DNA of 8,336 nt from Rickettsiales bacterium (GTDB taxonomy: Bacteria > Pseudomonadota > Alphaproteobacteria > TMED109 > TMED131): positions 1-8,336 of the forward strand of contig NZFJ01000034.1 of NCBI GenBank assembly GCA_002690625.1, given 5' to 3'. Position numbers and translations under genes: made by a program. Positions 1-5,600 of the stretch are shown here, one piece after another; position 1 is the first letter of the stretch; every line of letters starts with the position of its first letter. Under the pieces are notes generated by a model, which saw only the letters and a list, made by a program, of their open reading frames with translations, did not search any database and was not told where the DNA came from.

Positions 1-1317
1 AGATGAAAATTTGTTTAACGATAAACTGCGATTACGATCATCTTTATGAGCGTTAGAACCTGCCCAAACTAATCCTATTCTGGTTGCATTTTTTTTTCCT
101 AATTGGTATTTCCAATTTAAAAATTTATCATGATTATATGATAAATACGGTATTTTTTTTGGTACACTATTTAAAGTAGTTTTAAAAAGAAGTGGTAAAC
201 TTAGTAATGAACAGTAATAGTCTATATTTTTCGGTATTTTTTGTCCTTTTTCTAATATTTTAAATTCATTATAAAATTCTGAAAATAAAGCAATCAGAGG
301 TTTGTCTAAATATAATATAATTTTTTTTGGCTTCAGTTTCTTCAACAAAGACAAATAACGACAAAATTGAAAAGTATCTCCTAAACCTTGTTCAGAATAT
401 ATTAAAATACTTTTTCCCTTAATTGAAGAAGTTCCATATTTTAATACTTTTGAGTCTAGAAAATAGTTATTTTTTAAAACCTCTTTTTTTTTTCTAAATT
501 CATAAAGTTTCCAGCCTTCCGAATATTCTCCTAGTAATAATTTTAGAAAAGCCTTAGTTAAAATGAAATCTGCATAATTTGGCTCTAAATGAATTGCTTT
601 GTCATAACTTCTTAATGCCTCTTTAAACCGTTTTAAGTAAAGAAGTGTAACCCCACGATAGTTATATGCGCTTGCATAATCTGGTTTAAGCTGAATAGCT
701 TTATCATAACTTTTAAGTGCATCATCAAATCTTCTTAATTCATGTAGTACTATTCCACGGTTTTTATATGCTATCGCATAATCTGGTCTAAGTTCAATAG
801 CTTTATCATAGCTAGTAAGTGACTCAATAAATAAATTTAATTTTTTAAGCACTATTCCCCGATTGTTGTATAACATAGCAACACTTGGTTCGAGTTTAAT
901 AGCCTTATCATAACTATTAAGTGCCTGATAAAAAAAGTTTAGCTCTTTAAATAAATTACCACGGCTAACATACACTTCTGTATAGTCAGGTTTTAATTCA
1001 ATGGCTTTATTGTAACTTTTAATAGCTTGATCATACAATTTTAATTCTTTAAGGACAGCAGCATAGTTTTTATATAATGGAGCAAAATTTGAGTTAACAT
1101 CTAAAGCTAGCTCATAAATACTTAAAGCTTCTTTATATTTTTTATTTTGGAATAATAAAGTTGCATTTAATTGTAGCGCATTAAAGTTTTTTGAATTTTC
1201 ATGAAGAACCTTATTATAAATTTTTTGTGCTTTATTAAATTGGCCATCTTGATGATACAAAAATCCTTTTTGAAGCAATTGATTAATGTTATCAGTAGTT
1301 TTAAGATAAGAGGTCAT
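1..1317 (-). CDS. TPR-repeat glycosyltransferase, 3' end cut by window edge
   Basis: The frame is open from the ATG at 1317 to the window edge, giving 439 residues with no stop. Residues about 11-248 are seven tandem 34-residue TPR units with the usual consensus (SYDKAIEL-P-YA-AY-NRG); a degenerate eighth follows to about 282. The second half looks like the catalytic region of TPR-linked glycosyltransferases (GT9/GT41-like): SEQGLGDTFQFCRYL at about 308-322 and RIGLVWAGSNAHKDDRNRS at about 413-431. Such proteins are expected to be cytoplasmic, using TPRs to hold the acceptor while transferring sugar from a nucleotide-sugar donor. No signal peptide or membrane segment is visible. The start is chosen because no in-frame start lies upstream before flgL; only a weak AAGG (1330-1333) precedes it, 12 nt away. 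It follows flgL by 63 bp on the same strand, so modification of a flagellar protein is a reasonable inference. Donor, acceptor and C terminus are unknown. It could instead act on surface polysaccharide. Confidence 0.85.
   Translation of the reverse strand, partial: MTSYLKTTDNINQLLQKGFLYHQDGQFNKAQKIYNKVLHENSKNFNALQLNATLLFQNKKYKEALSIYELALDVNSNFAPLYKNYAAVLKELKLYDQAIKSYNKAIELKPDYTEVYVSRGNLFKELNFFYQALNSYDKAIKLEPSVAMLYNNRGIVLKKLNLFIESLTSYDKAIELRPDYAIAYKNRGIVLHELRRFDDALKSYDKAIQLKPDYASAYNYRGVTLLYLKRFKEALRSYDKAIHLEPNYADFILTKAFLKLLLGEYSEGWKLYEFRKKKEVLKNNYFLDSKVLKYGTSSIKGKSILIYSEQGLGDTFQFCRYLSLLKKLKPKKIILYLDKPLIALFSEFYNEFKILEKGQKIPKNIDYYCSLLSLPLLFKTTLNSVPKKIPYLSYNHDKFLNWKYQLGKKNATRIGLVWAGSNAHKDDRNRSLSLNKFSS
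484..493 (-). repeat. A10 homopolymer inside the TPR-glycosyltransferase gene
   Basis: Ten consecutive T on the plus strand read as A10 on the coding strand, encoding Arg275-Lys276-Lys277-Lys278. It lies at the junction of the TPR array and the glycosyltransferase half. Losing one A leads to AGG TTT TAA, and gaining one leads to TTT AAA AAA TAA, so either slip ends the protein before the catalytic motifs. The tract is certain. Any role in slippage is inference. Confidence 0.9.
574..1287 (-). repeat. Tandem 102-bp repeats encoding seven TPR units
   Basis: The DNA repeats with a 102-bp period (34 codons). For example the stretch gcataatctggt recurs at about 674 and 776, each followed by a close copy of aatagctttatcata. 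The encoded units are about residues 11-44, 45-78, 79-112, 113-146, 147-180, 181-214 and 215-248. The central and C-terminal units are the most alike, including at the nucleotide level, while the first two are diverged. This suggests recent duplication or gene conversion at the end next to the catalytic domain. Repeat number may differ between strains. Confidence 0.9.
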
Positions 1318-1380
1318 ATGAATATCTTGCCTTAAATAATAAAAAATCTTACATGTTTTTAAAAATTAACTTCATATTTT

Positions 1381-2652
1381 TTATCTAATAAATTGAAATA
1401 AATTTAAATCGGATATTTTAACAAATGCCTGCTGTGAAGCTTGCAACCCAGTAATTTGAGCCTGAAGCTGTGTAACTAACTCAGCTAAATCAGCATCAGA
1501 TATATCAGACATATCTTTTTCAATAGCTATAGTTCTTTCAGCTATTAAATCCTGATGTCTTTCCAATGAACTAGTTCTAGCTCCAATAATTGCTCTTTGA
1601 TTAGCTATATGTTCTTGTACTATTTTAATATCATCTAGTCTATTTTGAACACTTTGATTTTTATCATAGAGTCTTTGTTCTTTAGCTAAAGAATTTCCAC
1701 TTCCGTCTATTGCATTGAATGTTAAATAAGATTTTGGAGTTTTCTCAGCTTTTGTAATTCCTTCTACTTGTAAATCTGAAATTGTTATAGGACCATTTGC
1801 AGAGTCAGTGAGCGTAATAGTTGAGCCTGACAAACTTGCAGTAATAGTTAATCCTGCTGAGTTTATCGCTGTAACAATAGCTGAAATATCACTGCTTGGT
1901 AAATCTACAGATATATTGGCTGAACCAGAACTATCGCTGAGTGTAAAAGAAAAGTTTCCTGGATTTCCATTTTCTAATTGTAAAGTAGCTTTTCCTACAG
2001 CTTTAGCTTCAACTACACTTTCGTTAGCTGTCCTAATTGAATAAATTATATCTTCTAATACTTCAAACATAGGAGTAACTTCTTCATTATTTACCACATT
2101 CATAAAAACACTACCCCCATCTAAAGTAGTGCCTACTGTTCTAGTTTCTGATACTGCAACTGAATTTGTACCCCTATCTCCATTATACTCTATTCTATTA
2201 TTTTCGTTTTCTTCAAATGGCTGACTTTTAGTATGGTATCCTCCAAAAATAAAAGCTCCTGTACTATCAACTGCATTAGCCACTGAAAACATTTCTTTTT
2301 TCATTTCTTCTAATTCAATAGCCATTGCTTCTCTATCAATAGCTCCATAAGTATCGTTAGCGGCTTGTATTGCAAGTTCTCTTGCTCTTACCATTAAATT
2401 AGTTACAGATTGCAAGGATGCATCTGCAATGTTTAAACGATTAATTCCTGACATAGCATTCTTAGAATACTGATTAAATCTTTCTTTTACAGTATTTAAA
2501 CCAGACATTTCTGCTGCTGCAACTGGATCATCAGAAGCAGATACAAAGTTTTTTCCAGAGGAGATTTTAGATTGAAGGTTTTGTATATTCTCTGTTAGTT
2601 TTCCAAAAGTACTAACCTGTTGTTGATTAAATAATTTCGTACTTATTTTCAT
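1381..2652 (-). CDS. flgL: Flagellar hook-filament junction protein FlgL (HAP3) with an extra internal module
   Basis: FlgL forms the second junction ring between the hook side (FlgK) and the flagellin filament and is exported through the flagellar type III system. The N-terminal helices are typical of the flagellin/FlgL family: MKISTKLFNQQQ at the start, SSGKNFVSASDDPVAAAEM at 31-49, RARELAIQAAND at 89-100 and GAFIFGGYHTKSQPF at 132-146. The C-terminal helices also fit: NQRAIIGARTSSLERHQDLI at 351-370, then SDISDADLAELVTQLQAQI ending near FQFIR. At 423 residues it is about 100 longer than enterobacterial FlgL. The extra length is a Ser/Thr/Gly-rich beta module at about 221-303, discussed under findings. 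There is no cysteine and no Sec signal peptide, as usual for axial flagellar proteins. The start fits a FlgL-like Met-Lys-Ile-Ser N terminus, lies 5 bp after the flgK stop, and has AGGA at 2663-2666, 10 nt upstream. Confidence 0.95.
   Translation of the reverse strand: MKISTKLFNQQQVSTFGKLTENIQNLQSKISSGKNFVSASDDPVAAAEMSGLNTVKERFNQYSKNAMSGINRLNIADASLQSVTNLMVRARELAIQAANDTYGAIDREAMAIELEEMKKEMFSVANAVDSTGAFIFGGYHTKSQPFEENENNRIEYNGDRGTNSVAVSETRTVGTTLDGGSVFMNVVNNEEVTPMFEVLEDIIYSIRTANESVVEAKAVGKATLQLENGNPGNFSFTLSDSSGSANISVDLPSSDISAIVTAINSAGLTITASLSGSTITLTDSANGPITISDLQVEGITKAEKTPKSYLTFNAIDGSGNSLAKEQRLYDKNQSVQNRLDDIKIVQEHIANQRAIIGARTSSLERHQDLIAERTIAIEKDMSDISDADLAELVTQLQAQITGLQASQQAFVKISDLNLFQFIR
1744..1992 (-). 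other. Extra beta module inside FlgL, hook IN-like (residues 221-303)
   Basis: This segment lies between the usual N- and C-terminal parts of FlgL. It contains FSFTLSDSSGSANISVDLPS, then IVTAINSAGLTITASLSGST, then ITLTDSANGPITISDLQVEG. The order of strand, helix with Ala-Ile-Asn, and two strands fits the flagellin hook IN motif family. It resembles FlgK residues 770-835. The family call comes from pattern, not a search. Confidence 0.6.
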
Positions 2653-2657
2653 TTATA

Positions 2658-5600
2658 CTAAATCCTGTCTATAAGTGTATCAAATAGTTCTCTTGCAGTT
2701 TGCAAAACTCGTGCCGAAGCTTGATAAGCTTGTTGATATTCTATTAATTGTGCAGCCTCATCATCCATATTTACTCCACTTAGCTCTGATGCAGCATTTT
2801 CTGCAGCATCTTTAATCATTTCTGCAGATTGTAAATTTAATTTTGAGCTTTGTACTGTTGCACCTACAGATGATACAATTTCAGAAAAAAGAGTTTGAAA
2901 ATTTCCTTTACCGTCTTTAGCTAATTCGTCATCTTGAAGTTTAAGCATATTATGAATATTTCTTCCATCTCCTACACCACCGAGATTGTCAGTTATTGTA
3001 AAACTGTCTTTTACCTTTGCAGTTCCAGATAATTTAAGACTATAACCTCCAACTTTAAAACGACCTGTATCGTTAAGAGTTCTATTGGCTAAATTATGAC
3101 CCGTATCTGCATCTACAACATGAATTAATTTTTCATTAGTACTATCAATAGAAAATAAAAAGTTTTGACCTACATCATCTTCTTGTATAGCCTGTGTTTC
3201 ATATGAAGCAGATATTCTTCTAGCTGCTCCATTTCCGTTTAATACTAAAATTAATTCTTCTGGTGGTAAGTTTTTTAAAGTGATAAATTCGCCAACAGTA
3301 TTTTTATTGTCTACACCATTAAAAGTGGCAGAAACCGGTTTTCCATTACCACTTGTAATGATTATATTTGAACCATCTAACGCTACGTTATGAGGATAAT
3401 ACTTAATACCAAATTTTTCATTGTTAGTTGCATCTGAAACAAAAGATACTTCGTGTAGTGGTGAAGTATCTAATTTTCTGGATATTGAAATATTCTTATC
3501 GGTTGAATTCCACTGAAAGTTTACATCATTTAAGAATATAGCTCTTCTACTTCCAGTACCAGTAGGATCATATAAATCGAAGGAATAATCATTTTCTGCT
3601 CCTCCATTAGCCGATGTTAATTTTAAATTAGCTTCTATTGCAGAATCAACTGCAGTTACTTCTACATCTTGAGAACTTGTCCCTGTAGAAATAATTTTAT
3701 AAGCACTTCCTGTCCACTTAACTTCAACTCCTGATATACCTGAAGCCCCATTAATTGCTGTTTCTAATGCTTTAGCAATATCTACATTTGAAGTATATGT
3801 AGCATTAGGAAGAGCTAAGCTTCCAGAAGCTGTTCCATCTATCTTAACCTGAAATGTATTTCCACTTGAAGGGGTAGCAAGAGTAGATGCAGAAGTTACA
3901 ACTGTTGCCGTGCCTCCTAACCAAGCAGCATCTGTATATTTAACTCTATATTTACTTGAATCAGACTTTGCTCCACCATTTGTAGTAGTAAGTTTTGCAT
4001 GAGTTTCCAAAGCCGTAGTAACTGAGGTTACTTCTATTGAAGCTGAAGAACTAGAATTATGTGAAACAATCTGATATCCTCCACTTGTTCCTTGGTATAA
4101 TACACTTACAGACTTCCCTGCCGCTAATAATGTACTGTCATTATTAATTGCTTCTTCTAACTCAGCTGCAAAGTTGGCATTTGTACTGTAAGTAGCGTTA
4201 GGTACTGTAATTGTTCCTGATGCAATATCATCAACTTTTAATGCAATTGTATTTGTCCCCGAAAGCGTTATAGAAGCTGAACTTAAATCTGAAACTGTTC
4301 CACCAGTCCAAGAGCCTGTTTTAACATTTATATCAAAGTAATTTCTATTTGTAGGATTATTACTTACTGCTTTTCCTTCAATATTCTTAGTCCCTGTATC
4401 TAAGCCTAAACTGGTTTTAGAAACATTATTTTGTGTATTACTCGGAAATGTTATCTGACTAGCTGAAATAGATCCTTCACCTACTATACCTAATTGATAT
4501 CCATTAATTGATGAAGTAGCTCCATTTGAAGTACTCAATTTTAAATTATTCTCTATTGTAGAATCAATAGTTGTTATTTCTACGCTTGCTACTGTACTGT
4601 CACTAATATCGTATGTTTGTCTGCCTGTATTAGATACAAATTCATAGTTTTTACCAGTCCATTTTACACTTACCGATTTTCCAGCATTACTTAAAGTTGT
4701 GTCAGCATTGATTGCGGTTTGAAGTGCAGAGGCTACAGCAGCATTAGAGGAATAAGTAGTTGCTGGAAGAGTGATTGTTCCAGAAGCAGTCCCATCTACT
4801 GAAACAGCAAAAGTGTTTCCGCTTGAAATTACTAAAGAGTTTCCAGAAGTTATCTCTGTTGCTGTATTACCGCTCCATCCTGAGACTGGAGTAAAAAAAG
4901 CCTTAAGTCTGTCCTTTTCCCCACCTTCTATTATAATATCAGTACCAAGAGTTTTTAATTTATAAGTATTTCCTTCAAAATCTAATGTCAAAGTAGTCCC
5001 GTTAGCAGGTAAAGTATTAATAACATTTCCTACCATTCTTATATCTGGAGAATCTGCTCTTAATAGATTTACTGCTTCCTTGTTTACTTGATAGGGATTA
5101 TTAGTTTCTAAATCGTCTGTTTTTACAGTAAATGTAAAAGTTGAGCTACCATCAATTGCTGGTAATTGAAAATGATATGCGCCAATTGGTTTGGATGCAT
5201 ATTTTCCATCATTAGATACAATTGACTCATTGGCTGATCCAAAATTAATATTTTCTATAGTTACCTGTTCACCAGTTTCAGACCAAGTCCACTTACCATA
5301 ACCATTATCAAAACCAGTAATGCTAGCATTACCTGAAAGCTTTGAAGACCCACTAGTACTTGTAATTGAAAAATCTACTGGTGAATGTAATTTTATAGTA
5401 CCTGTAAAAACAGCAGAATTGTTAGATGATGTTGATCCTAGAGTAATTGAAGAAGATGTTGAAGCATAAATTTGATTTAATACAGTAGCAGTAGTTTGTG
5501 TTGAACCTGGAGCAGAAAATTCAGAAATTTTAATATCTTCTCCATCAATATTTTCTAATATAACCCTTTTTTTGTCTGTAAATAAAATTGCTTTAACACC

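Noticed and set aside
574..1287. CRISPR-like array or minisatellite
   Set aside because: The 102-bp period is exactly 34 codons in an open frame with TPR consensus residues, so it is protein repetition.
1318..1380. Terminator or promoter between flgL and the glycosyltransferase gene
   Set aside because: The region is AT-rich with short palindromes (TTTTTAAAAA, ACATGT) but no stable GC stem followed by a T run, and no convincing -35/-10 pair or sigma-28 type site.
1808..2044. Plus-strand open frame of 78 residues inside flgL
   Set aside because: It lies opposite the well-supported flgL and its residues mirror flgL codon patterns; there is no ribosome site or recognisable domain.
4771..4965. 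Plus-strand open frame of 64 residues opposite flgK repeat unit 1
   Set aside because: It is an antisense shadow of a long intact gene, with no family features.
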